DNA from: Prosthecobacter sp. | GTDB taxonomy: Bacteria > Verrucomicrobiota > Verrucomicrobiia > Verrucomicrobiales > Verrucomicrobiaceae | Assembly (NCBI GenBank): GCA_020216965.1 | Contig: JAIWOJ010000109.1 | Span: 1-6,988, forward strand | Direction: 5' to 3' | DNA length: 6,988 nucleotides | Part shown: positions 1-6,946 of the stretch, in pieces | How positions within the stretch are numbered: position 1 is the stretch's first letter | How the letters are laid out: each line of letters begins with the position of its first letter | Notes under the pieces: model-generated | Told to the model about the DNA's origin: nothing | Database searches by the model: none | What the model saw: only the letters and a program-made list of their open reading frames with translations | Program-made: the position numbers and the translations under genes

Positions 1-2226
1 GTCTTGCCCTTTTTGAAAAGCCTCAATCATCGCCGCGTCCTCACTCAGCGCTGCCATGACGCGCAGCTCCACCTGGCTGTAATCCGCGCTCAGCAGCACC
101 CAGCCTTCCATGCCGGGCACAAAGGCTTTGCGGATTTCTTTACCTGAATCGGAACGGATGGGGATGTTTTGCAGGTTCGGGTTGCTGGAGGCCATGCGGC
201 CCGTGGCAGCCATCAGTTGGTGAAAGGTGGTATGGACACGGCCATCGACCTTGGAGACGCACTCTGGCAGCGCATCCACATAGGTGCTCTTGAGCTTGGT
301 CACCTCTCGATACTCCAAAATCTCCCCAATGATCGGATGCAGCCCAGCCAGAGATTGCAGCACCTGTTCATTGGTCTGGTATTGGCCGGTGGCAGTTTTC
401 TTTGGCTTCTCCATGAGCTTCAGCCGCTCAAAGAGCACCTCCCCGAGCTGCTTGGGGCTGTTCAGGTTAAAAGCACCCCCGGCCTGCTCCTGGATGCGCT
501 GGTGCAGCTCATGCGCGCGTTTTTCGAGCTGAAGGCCAAACTCCTGCAGGGCTGCTGCATCGATTTTTACACCGATGTGCTCCATGCGCGCCAGCACCGG
601 AATGAGCGGGCATTCGATCTCATCAAACACGCGCTCTGCCCCGTGCTGGGGCAGCAGAGGGCGCAGCTTTTCCGCGAGCTGCCAGGTCACATCGGCATCC
701 TCCGCTGCGTAGTCGGTGATCTTTTGTGGCTCAGCCTCTGCCACGTCTGCCATGCTCTGGGTGCTGAAAAGATCCTTTTCCTTCTCGGTGTTGATGAGCG
801 CGGAAATGGGGATGGGCGTGTAACCCAGGTAGGTCTCGGACAGATAGTCCATGCCGTGCCGCTGATCTGGCTCGATCAAAGAATGCGCCAGCATGGTGTC
901 AAAAAACGGGCCACTGACCTCTAGCCCCTTCGCGAGGAGCACCGAGAGATCAAACTTCAGATTGTGCCCGATCTTTTCGATGCCGTCGCCACGGGTGAAA
1001 ACACCTCGAAACTCCTCCAGCACCTGCGCGGACGCTCGTTGATCTCGGGGGAACAAGACGAACCAGCCTTCCGCAGACTGCCAGGAGAAGGCGATGCCGA
1101 CGATTTCGGTATCTCGCGGATCGAGGGAGGTCGTCTCCAGGTCAAAGCAGAAACGGGGCTGTTTTTCCAGCAGGGCGATGAGCTGCGCGCGCTGTTCTGG
1201 CGTGCGGATGAGATGATAGCGGTGCGGTGTATCGGCGATGGTGCGCTGCTTGGGGGAGGTCGGCAGGCTGATTTCTTCGGTGGGAAAAAGTTCGCCTGAT
1301 GCTGCGACAGGCTTTTCCGCCTGAGCCAACATGCGGCCGCGGCCAGCCTTGAACTCCTCACCAAAAACCCGGCGGCCTAGCGCGTTGAACTCAAACTCAG
1401 TGAACAGGGCTTTCAGGGCTGCCTCGTCGTGGCCTTTGAGCTTTAGATCGTCCAGCGCCACCTGCACGGGCAGGTCGGTAAAGATCGTGGCCAGCTTTTT
1501 GGACATGAGCGCTTTTTCTGCGTGCTGCTCTACCTTTTCCTTCTGTTTGCCTTTCAGTTGCGCAGCGTTGGCGATGAGGTTTTCCACGCTCCCAAACTGC
1601 TGGATGAGGCTGGTAGCGGTCTTTTCGCCAAAGCCGGGGATGCCGGGGATATTGTCCACGGCATCGCCCATCAGCGCGAGGATGTCGATGACTTGCTCGG
1701 GGCGCTCAATGCCCCAGCGCTCGCAGACTTCTTTCACGCCCAGGATCTCCACCTCACTGCCTTGACGACCAGGTTTGTAGATCTTGATCGCATCGGTCAC
1801 GAGCTGGCCGAAATCCTTGTCCGGCGTGACCATCATGGTCTCAAAGCCTTCTTTTTCTGCGCGCTTGGCCAGGATGCCGATGATGTCATCCGCCTCTAGG
1901 CCATCCTGGGTGATGAGGGGGATCTGCATGGCGGCGCACAGCCGGTGGATTTGCGGGATCGCGCTGGAAATGTCCTCGGGCATCTCTTCCCGCTGGGCTT
2001 TGTACTCAGGGAACATCTCATGCCTCGGTGTCGGGGCAGAGGTATCCAGCACCACCGCCAGGTGGGTGGGCTGCTGGCTGCCGATGATGTCCAGCAGCGT
2101 GTTCGTGAAGCCGTAGAGTGCGGAGGTATTCACGCCATCGCTGGTGCGGATGGGGTTTTTGATGAAGGCAACATGCGCACGGTACAGCAGCGCCATGCCA
2201 TCGAGGAGGAAGAGACGTTTGGACAT
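1..2226 (-). CDS. polA: DNA polymerase I, 5' part of gene (C-terminus beyond the window)
   Basis: DNA polymerase I fills gaps, removes RNA primers and takes part in excision repair in the cytoplasm. Reading the minus strand from ATG at 2226 gives 742 codons without a stop. The 5'-nuclease domain (about 1-290) opens with LFLLDGMALLYRA and shows the metal-binding residues in EADD (111-114) and TPDKDFGQL (134-142), then the DNA-binding motif MGDAVDNIPGIPGFGEKTA from 186. The proofreading exonuclease is intact: DLE at 362-364, N422-LKF-D426 and Y506-AAE-D510. The polymerase domain shows TGRMASSNPNLQNIP (676-690) and motif A DYSQVELR (714-721), and the sequence ends at a GQD just after it. By comparison with E. 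coli Pol I (928 residues), roughly 190 residues are missing outside the window. The start fits the family N-terminus, but no Shine-Dalgarno is visible before it. The gene is divergent from the methyltransferase gene. Identity is very secure. Confidence 0.97.
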   Translation of the reverse strand, partial: MSKRLFLLDGMALLYRAHVAFIKNPIRTSDGVNTSALYGFTNTLLDIIGSQQPTHLAVVLDTSAPTPRHEMFPEYKAQREEMPEDISSAIPQIHRLCAAMQIPLITQDGLEADDIIGILAKRAEKEGFETMMVTPDKDFGQLVTDAIKIYKPGRQGSEVEILGVKEVCERWGIERPEQVIDILALMGDAVDNIPGIPGFGEKTATSLIQQFGSVENLIANAAQLKGKQKEKVEQHAEKALMSKKLATIFTDLPVQVALDDLKLKGHDEAALKALFTEFEFNALGRRVFGEEFKAGRGRMLAQAEKPVAASGELFPTEEISLPTSPKQRTIADTPHRYHLIRTPEQRAQLIALLEKQPRFCFDLETTSLDPRDTEIVGIAFSWQSAEGWFVLFPRDQRASAQVLEEFRGVFTRGDGIEKIGHNLKFDLSVLLAKGLEVSGPFFDTMLAHSLIEPDQRHGMDYLSETYLGYTPIPISALINTEKEKDLFSTQSMADVAEAEPQKITDYAAEDADVTWQLAEKLRPLLPQHGAERVFDEIECPLIPVLARMEHIGVKIDAAALQEFGLQLEKRAHELHQRIQEQAGGAFNLNSPKQLGEVLFERLKLMEKPKKTATGQYQTNEQVLQSLAGLHPIIGEILEYREVTKLKSTYVDALPECVSKVDGRVHTTFHQLMAATGRMASSNPNLQNIPIRSDSGKEIRKAFVPGMEGWVLLSADYSQVELRVMAALSEDAAMIEAFQKGQD

Positions 2227-2355
2227 TTGAGATGCTGCGAGCGTGGCGCGCCTGAGGGGTAGGGTCAAGGATGGGGCAGCAAATGCCAGCCCTGAACCAG
2301 GGCGGGAAATTCACCCCTTGCCGCAAGACAGGGGGGAGCTAAACACGGGGATACC
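2227..2355. promoter_or_regulatory. Divergent intergenic region between polA and the RNA methyltransferase gene
   Basis: This 129-bp gap separates two genes that point away from each other, so it must hold the start signals for at least the nearer transcripts of both. On the plus strand a possible -35 (TTGCCG, 2318-2323) and -10 (TAAACA, 2340-2345) have a 16-bp spacer, which would give an almost leaderless message. This is a weak match. I see no convincing promoter for polA. A short perfect inverted repeat lies in the middle and is listed separately. The promoter role is inferred from position, not proved by sequence. Confidence 0.4.
2289..2303. repeat. Small perfect inverted repeat, possible operator
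   Basis: GCCCTG-AAC-CAGGGC is a perfect 6-bp inverted repeat with a 3-bp spacer in the polA/methyltransferase divergent spacer. Its size suits a dimeric repressor site, but a 6-bp repeat can occur by chance in GC-rich DNA. No regulator is known for it. Confidence 0.3.
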
Positions 2356-3570
2356 ATGCAGCCCAGGAAGTTCGTGCCCCACCCCTTTGCCTACCACCAG
2401 GAGCTGGAGGTACGCATCGAAAACCTCACCAACGAAGGCAGTGGCGTGGCCCGCGTGGAGGGTTGGGTGGTCTTTGTGCCATTTGCGCTGCCTGGGGAGC
2501 GGGTGCGCTGCCGCATTTACCGAAACCACAAGAACTACAGCAACGCCGACCTCCTCGAAGTCATCGATCCCTCACCAGATCGCGTGACACCCGTCTGTGA
2601 GTTATTTGGCACCTGCGGCGGCTGCCAGTACCAGCACCTGGCCTATGAAAAGCAGCTCGAGTGGAAGCGCAGGCAGGTCGAGGAACTGCTGCAGCACATG
2701 GCACGGCTACAGCACCCTGTGCAGCCCGTCATCAGCTCCCCGCAACGGTATGGCTATCGCTCCAAGATCACCCCGCACTTTCACCGGCCCAAAGGTGGCG
2801 AGGTGGGTGAGATCGGTTTTCTGCGTGCAGGCACGCGCCATGCCATGGTGGACGTGAAAGCCTGCCCCATCGCCATGCCAGTGCTGAATGAGGCACTGGC
2901 CCGCGCACGCGAAGCCGCCAGAGCCGACAGCTACAAAAACGGTGCCACCCTGCTGCTACGCGCAGGGGCCAATGGGGTGCTGACCCGCCCCGATGCCATC
3001 ACGGTCGAGCAGGTGGGGACCATGCGCTTTGAGTTCCTCGCAGGCGATTTTTTTCAGAACAATCCCTTCATCCTCGCTGACTTCGTGGCCCATGCCGTGG
3101 ACCAGGCTGCGGCTAGTGGCGCTAGATTCCTCGTCGATGCTTACTGTGGCAGCGGTCTCTTCGGCATCTGCGCTGCTCCTCGTTTTGAAGAAGTCATTGG
3201 CGTGGAAATCTCCGAGACCGCCGTGGCCCGTGCCGCCCACAATGCGGCGCTGAATCAACTCACGAACTGCCGCTTCCTAGCCGCTGATGCCAGCGCCATT
3301 TTTTCCCAGGTGCCCCACCCTGGAGCAGACACCGTGGTCTTGATCGATCCCCCACGCGCGGGATGCAGTGAGGCATTCCTGCACCAGCTCTTCCAGTTCA
3401 GCCCACGCCGCGTGGTTTATGTGTCCTGCAATCCTGCCACCCAGATGCGTGACCTCGTCCTTTTCACCCAAGCAGGCTATCAGCTCAGCACCGTGCAGCC
3501 CTTTGACCTCTTCCCGCAGACGCGGCACCTCGAATGCGTGATGACGCTGGACCGCACCGCAGCACCTTAG
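2356..3570 (+). CDS. Class I SAM-dependent RNA (uracil-5-)-methyltransferase, TrmA/RlmC/RlmD family, with TRAM domain and Fe-S cysteines
   Basis: The product (404 residues) should transfer a methyl group from S-adenosylmethionine to C5 of a uridine in rRNA or tRNA. An RNA-binding TRAM domain spans about 15-72 (ENLTNEGSGVARVEGWVVF). Cysteines 81, 87, 90 and 170 reproduce the 4Fe-4S ligand pattern of E. coli RlmD (RumA). Next come FFQNN (232-236), the SAM-binding loop VDAYCGSGLFG (260-270), GVEIS (282-286) and DPPRAG (331-336). The catalytic cysteine is C358 in SCNP. The general base is E393 in FPQTRHLEC, 35 residues after the cysteine as in RumA. All catalytic parts are present, so the enzyme should be active. 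The target base (23S U1939, U747 or tRNA U54) cannot be told from sequence, so I give no symbol. Length is slightly below E. coli RlmD (433). The ATG at 2356 has only a weak GGGG element 5 bases upstream, but it places the TRAM domain normally. Confidence 0.93.
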   Translation: MQPRKFVPHPFAYHQELEVRIENLTNEGSGVARVEGWVVFVPFALPGERVRCRIYRNHKNYSNADLLEVIDPSPDRVTPVCELFGTCGGCQYQHLAYEKQLEWKRRQVEELLQHMARLQHPVQPVISSPQRYGYRSKITPHFHRPKGGEVGEIGFLRAGTRHAMVDVKACPIAMPVLNEALARAREAARADSYKNGATLLLRAGANGVLTRPDAITVEQVGTMRFEFLAGDFFQNNPFILADFVAHAVDQAAASGARFLVDAYCGSGLFGICAAPRFEEVIGVEISETAVARAAHNAALNQLTNCRFLAADASAIFSQVPHPGADTVVLIDPPRAGCSEAFLHQLFQFSPRRVVYVSCNPATQMRDLVLFTQAGYQLSTVQPFDLFPQTRHLECVMTLDRTAAP

Positions 3571-3684
3571 GCGCAAGGTTAGGCGGCGATTCAGCGGGGA
3601 AAAGTGCTGCCGTCTGCGCAAAAGCGGCTTGGACATCGTCGCGAGGCCATGGCATCCTAGCTGCTCACAGCTGAACCCCTGAAC
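3571..3684. other. Short intergenic spacer between the methyltransferase and OmpA-like genes
   Basis: This 114-bp gap contains no recognisable gene, no terminator with a T-run and no clear promoter. A perfect 5-bp inverted repeat (AGCTG-CTCA-CAGCT, 3659-3672) lies 12 bases before the next start codon and could form a small stem near the translation start. Its significance is doubtful. Without a terminator the two plus-strand genes may be co-transcribed. Confidence 0.4.
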
Positions 3685-5229
3685 ATGCTGAACCACCGTC
3701 CGCCCAAACCAGCCTTGCCAGCCACCTTAGAGCATGGGCGCGCTGCTCCCATCCTCTTGGTCGTGACCGCCCTGCTGGTCTCTACCCTGATCTTTTTCTT
3801 CATCACCCGACCCAAGCTGGAAAAGGCTGCCCAGATGCAAGAGCCGCACCCAGCCAAAGTCGATGACACAGCGGCCCAACAAGCCGCCGCAGCCACCGCG
3901 CCTGCCATGCCCAGCCCGCAGGCCGCCTCTGCCCCCAAGCCTGCGGCACCCGCAATGGATGCCCCCCCCTCCTTCGGTTTTGCTCGTCCGCTTGATCTCG
4001 GCAAAGACCTCGCACGGAGCCTCGCGGCAGGTGATCTCAGCCGGGCTGCTGCGCTGCTCGCCGCCAATGACCCCACGCAGACCGCAGCCGCAGCGGCGAT
4101 GCTTGAGAAAATGATCCGTGAACTCGGGGCAAAACCGGGCTCTGAGGACCAAGTGGAACTGCTGGGCATCGTGGAAAACAAGACCCGCCTGTCCTTGCCC
4201 CTCCTCAAAGATGGATCTTCCACCCCAATGCGGCTACAACTGGACCTAGAACGAGATGAGCGCATGGGCTGGAAGGTAACGCGCGTGGAGCTGCCCAAGG
4301 AACTCGCCGAGGCACTCCCCATGCCAACAACGCCCCGCGCCACGGCAGCGGGCATGATCCCAGCGGCACCACCAGGCACCGCCCCCGCCGCCACGGCACC
4401 CATCGCCCCAGCAGAGACAAAGGTACCCCCACTCGCCATGAAGGAGCCTGAGGCCACGCGCCCTCCGCTTTTTCGGGTCTCCTCCGGGGACGACGCGCTC
4501 ACTTTTGGCAGCGATTTCGTCCGCGCTTTGCTGCGGCATGACTTCGCTGAAGCGCGCAAATTTGTAGATGAGAAAAAAGTCCCCGCCGAGCGGTTGGCCG
4601 GGCTCTGCATCGTGTTTGAAGAAGGCCAGTATGAATTTAAGCCCACCAAGCCCCTCATCATCACCGTGGCAAACCCTGAGGTCTCCTGGGTCATCGCCCA
4701 GGTGCAGTCCCCCAGCCTTCAGCAGAGCACGGAGTTCGGCCTTGAGCTGCAGCGCGCAGGCACCGATCAGCCCTGGCGTGTGGTAGGTCTCAACCTTTCT
4801 GAAATCCTCGGCTCCTTCGCCGCCAGCGCCACCAAGCTCGGCGTCCCCTACACACCCATCGTAAAAAACCCCACCGGTGGAGAGTCCCTCGCCCTCTATT
4901 TTGAATACGACCAAGCGCAACTGCATCCCCGCGCCAAGAAGCAACTGGAGATCGTCGCTGGCCTCCTGAAATCTGACCCTGGCAAAAAACTGCACATCGC
5001 CGGTCACACCGACGCCAAAGGGACTGATGATTACAACCTGCGCCTCTCCAGCATGCGCGCTGAGACCGGCAAACAGCAACTCACAGCCCTCGGGGTCTCA
5101 GAGGCCCAGATCACCCCCAAAGGGCTTGGAAAACCGCAGCCGCTCAGTCCCAACCAAAAAGCAGACGGCACCGACGATCCCGAAGGCCGCTCCAAGAACC
5201 GCCGCGCCGAAATCTTCCTGGATTTCTGA
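3685..5229 (+). CDS. Membrane-anchored OmpA-family protein with two similar internal domains
   Basis: This 514-residue protein probably tethers the envelope to peptidoglycan. After a short N-terminal tail, one hydrophobic helix (about 22-40, ILLVVTALLVSTLIFFFI) with no signal-peptidase or lipobox site suggests an inner-membrane anchor with the rest in the periplasm. A Pro/Ala-rich linker (about 61-97) leads to a first alpha+beta domain (98-208). A second Pro/Ala linker (211-262) leads to a second domain (263-376). The two domains share a layout and seem duplicated, with a fold perhaps of the NTF2-like/DUF4878 kind (guess). The C-terminal OmpA-like domain (about 400-514) has GHTDAKG (440-446), NLRLSSMRA (451-459) and GRSKNRRAEI (501-510). 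D443 and R458 sit 15 apart, as do the diaminopimelate-binding pair in OmpA/Pal/MotB proteins. A run of eight C at 3962-3969 lies in the first linker. No Shine-Dalgarno is visible. The OmpA assignment is firm; the role of the middle domains is unknown. Confidence 0.88.
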   Translation: MLNHRPPKPALPATLEHGRAAPILLVVTALLVSTLIFFFITRPKLEKAAQMQEPHPAKVDDTAAQQAAAATAPAMPSPQAASAPKPAAPAMDAPPSFGFARPLDLGKDLARSLAAGDLSRAAALLAANDPTQTAAAAAMLEKMIRELGAKPGSEDQVELLGIVENKTRLSLPLLKDGSSTPMRLQLDLERDERMGWKVTRVELPKELAEALPMPTTPRATAAGMIPAAPPGTAPAATAPIAPAETKVPPLAMKEPEATRPPLFRVSSGDDALTFGSDFVRALLRHDFAEARKFVDEKKVPAERLAGLCIVFEEGQYEFKPTKPLIITVANPEVSWVIAQVQSPSLQQSTEFGLELQRAGTDQPWRVVGLNLSEILGSFAASATKLGVPYTPIVKNPTGGESLALYFEYDQAQLHPRAKKQLEIVAGLLKSDPGKKLHIAGHTDAKGTDDYNLRLSSMRAETGKQQLTALGVSEAQITPKGLGKPQPLSPNQKADGTDDPEGRSKNRRAEIFLDF

Positions 5230-5283
5230 GCCAAGCACATCCCATCCATACATCTAGCCCTCGCGCCATGAAGATTTGTGATT

Positions 5284-5343
5284 TTGGCAGCAGAATGAGG
5301 ACAACAGAATGGCTTGATTCTGTTCTCCTCATTCTGTTGCCAA
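5284..5343. repeat. Long imperfect inverted repeat / hairpin upstream of rarA
   Basis: The arms 5284-5310 and 5317-5343 pair over 27 bp around a 6-base loop (GGCTTG). The only flaws are one G-T pair (5290 with 5337) and one C-C mismatch (5302 with 5325). Each arm holds two copies of CAGAAT, 14 bases apart (5291 and 5305), so the whole structure contains four copies in two orientations. No T-run follows on either side, so it is not a classical intrinsic terminator, though it could still end transcription of the OmpA-like gene. Its shape fits a dispersed palindromic element (REP or miniature-element type). No transposase gene or target duplication is visible. Confidence 0.8.
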
Positions 5344-5376
5344 TAGGATTGAATGTATTTCACAAAACCTGATGAC

Positions 5377-5382
5377 GAGGAG
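5377..5382 (+). promoter_or_regulatory. Possible Shine-Dalgarno for an upstream TTG start of rarA
   Basis: GAGGAG lies 11 bases before TTG 5394 and 17 before ATG 5400, both in frame with rarA. It is the best ribosome-binding-like sequence near this gene. However, the extra 26 residues it would add look unlike RarA, while ATG 5472 gives a normal family N-terminus. It therefore leaves the start undecided and does not settle it. Confidence 0.2.
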
Positions 5383-5471
5383 TCTAAAGTGCGTTGTTCA
5401 TGCTTCAGCGTGATACCCGCAATATCTTGCGTCGGCAGCTCATGCTCGGCACCTTGAGAACCTCCGCATTC

Positions 5472-6842
5472 ATGCCTGAAGACCTCTTCGCCGCCGACTC
5501 CCCTACCCCGTCCCCCACCGCCCTGCCCGACGCGGGCGCGCCGCTGGCTGCACGCATGAGGCCACGCACGCTGGCGGAGTACACCGGCCAGGCTCACATC
5601 CTGGGCGAAGGGCGCCTGCTGCGCCGCGCCATCCAGGCAGACCGCTTTTCCTCCCTCATCCTCTACGGCCCGCCCGGCGTGGGAAAGACCACCCTAGCCA
5701 CCCTCATCGGCCATGAGACACGGGCGCGCTTTGTCACCCTCAGCGGCGTGGAAAGCAGCGTGGCGGACATCCGGCGGGAGGCCGATGCCGCCGCGCGTCT
5801 GCGCCAACTGAATGGCCAGTCCACCATCCTCTTTGTGGATGAAATTCACCGCTTTAACAAAGCCCAGCAGGACGTGCTGCTGCCCCATCTAGAACGCGGC
5901 ACGCTGCGCTTCATCGGTGCCACCACACACAATCCCTTCTTTTACATCAATAGCCCGCTCGTCAGCCGCTCCCAGGTCTTCACCCTGGAGCCCCTGAGCA
6001 TCGCCGACCTAGAGGCGCTGATCGACCGCGCGCTGGCTGATGAGGAACGCGGCCTAGGCCGCTGCAAAGCCACCCTCACACCCGAGGCGCGCCTGCACCT
6101 AGCCACCCTCTGCGATGGCGACGCACGCAAGTGCCTGAACGCCCTAGAGCTAGCCGTGCTCTCCACCCCGCCAGACGCGCAGGGCCGCATCCACATCGAC
6201 CTAGCCGCCGCCGAGGAAAGCGTGCAGCAGAAAACCGTCGTCTATGACGGCGATGGCGACGCCCACTACGACACCGCCAGCGCCTTCATCAAATCCATGC
6301 GCGCCAGCGACCCCGATGCCGCCATCTACTGGCTCGCCAAAATGCTCCATGCCGGGGAGGACATCCGCTTCATCGCCCGCCGCATCGTCATCGCCGCCAG
6401 TGAGGACGTGGGCCTGGCCGACAGCAACGCCCTACGCGTGGCCGTGGCCGCCCATCAGGCCGTCGAGTTCATCGGCATGCCGGAGGCCCAGCTCATCCTC
6501 TCCCACGCCGTGCTTTACCTGGCCACCGCGCCCAAGAGCAACAGCGCCACCAAGGCCATCGGGGCCGCTTTATCCGACGTCAAAAACGGTCGCACCCTGC
6601 CCGTGCCCAAGCATCTGCGGGATAGCCACTACGCCGGGGCCAAATCCTTCGGCCATGGCGAAGGCTACCTGTATCCGCACGATTACGAGGGAGGCTTCGT
6701 GCCCCAGCGCTGCCTAGAGGGCGGGCGGCAATACTATGAGCCCACCACGAATGGCCTGGAAGGCCGCATCAAGGAGCGGCTGGACCACTACCGCCGCCTG
6801 TGGGAGCAGGCCACGCAGCAGCCGGCCGGGAAACACACCTAA
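5472..6842 (+). CDS. rarA: Replication-associated recombination protein A (RarA/MgsA), AAA+ ATPase
   Basis: RarA is a tetrameric AAA+ ATPase related to clamp-loader subunits and eukaryotic WRNIP1/Mgs1. It acts on DNA ends and stalled forks together with SSB. From ATG 5472 the protein has 456 residues, close to E. coli RarA (447). It opens MPEDLF, then [17 protein letters not shown] (24-40), the conserved family entry. Walker A is GPPGVGKTT (66-74), Walker B is [16 protein letters not shown] (119-134) and sensor 1 is GATTHNP (149-155). The arginine finger is probably R166 in [10 protein letters not shown], and sensor 2 is [10 protein letters not shown] (216-225). The C-terminal tetramerisation region carries [20 protein letters not shown] (271-290), [15 protein letters not shown] (303-317) and [19 protein letters not shown] (387-405). 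All ATPase residues are present. An in-frame TTG at 5394 could add 26 residues but is judged unlikely. Leucine codon CTA followed by G is unusually common here. The gene is flanked on each side by an intergenic repeat. Confidence 0.95.
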   Translation: MPEDLFAADSPTPSPTALPDAGAPLAARMRPRTLAEYTGQAHILGEGRLLRRAIQADRFSSLILYGPPGVGKTTLATLIGHETRARFVTLSGVESSVADIRREADAAARLRQLNGQSTILFVDEIHRFNKAQQDVLLPHLERGTLRFIGATTHNPFFYINSPLVSRSQVFTLEPLSIADLEALIDRALADEERGLGRCKATLTPEARLHLATLCDGDARKCLNALELAVLSTPPDAQGRIHIDLAAAEESVQQKTVVYDGDGDAHYDTASAFIKSMRASDPDAAIYWLAKMLHAGEDIRFIARRIVIAASEDVGLADSNALRVAVAAHQAVEFIGMPEAQLILSHAVLYLATAPKSNSATKAIGAALSDVKNGRTLPVPKHLRDSHYAGAKSFGHGEGYLYPHDYEGGFVPQRCLEGGRQYYEPTTNGLEGRIKERLDHYRRLWEQATQQPAGKHT

Positions 6843-6864
6843 CATCATCACTATTTGGGATTCT

Positions 6865-6946
6865 TTAACCACTAATTTGACGCGAATCAGACGCTAATTG
6901 AAAACCTTCTGTATCAGCGTTTTATCAGCGTCTAGTCAGCGGTTAA
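6865..6946. repeat. Degenerate inverted repeat built of short ACGCxAAT-like units, downstream of rarA
   Basis: Arms 6865-6899 and 6912-6946 are each 35 nt and match at 25 of 35 positions as reverse complements, around a 12-base loop. The outer ends are exact (TTAACC against GGTTAA). Inside each arm a short unit recurs: ACGCGAATC then ACGCTAATT on the left, and TATCAGCGT twice then TCAGCGG on the right. The element begins 22 bases after the rarA stop. It could serve as a transcript end, but no T-run follows on the plus strand. Intergenic repeats of this general look are, from memory, frequent in Verrucomicrobiota and Planctomycetota; this was not checked. The remaining bases to 6988 hold nothing I can identify, although an ATG at 6983 might begin a further gene. 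Confidence 0.7.

Larger units (their letters stand above)
5230..5471. other. Intergenic region upstream of rarA
   Basis: This 242-bp stretch is more AT-rich than the surrounding genes and holds a long hairpin (5284-5343, listed separately). Downstream of it are a purine-rich GAGGAG (5377-5382) and a TTG at 5394 that opens an in-frame extension of rarA. I do not treat that extension as coding, because its sequence (start MFMLQRDTRNILRR) does not resemble RarA N-termini. A promoter for rarA is expected between the hairpin and 5471. TTGAAT at 5349-5354 is a possible -35, but I see no good -10 at the right distance. Confidence 0.4.

Noticed and set aside
169..924. Plus-strand open frame of 251 codons, plus other plus-strand frames up to about 2262
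   Set aside because: They lie antisense to polA, whose full domain set reads cleanly on the minus strand. Their translations show no recognisable domain.
3657..4694. Long minus-strand open frame of 345 codons
   Set aside because: It is antisense to the OmpA-like gene. Its Ser/Ala/Gly-rich low-complexity product is a by-product of the Pro/Ala-rich coding and high GC.
4246..5079. Minus-strand open frame of 277 codons
   Set aside because: It overlaps the OmpA-like gene, including its clear peptidoglycan-binding domain, and shows no motif of its own.
5284..5343. Hairpin as a Rho-independent terminator
   Set aside because: No U-run follows the stem on either strand, and the stem is much longer than usual with moderate GC.
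5268..5372. 34-codon open frame starting MKICDFGSRM across the hairpin
   Set aside because: It is almost entirely made of the inverted-repeat sequence and has no ribosome-binding site. It is a repeat artefact, not a gene.
6244..6717. Plus-strand open frame of 157 codons in another frame of rarA
   Set aside because: It is Pro/Ser/Thr-rich shadow translation inside the conserved C-terminal part of rarA.
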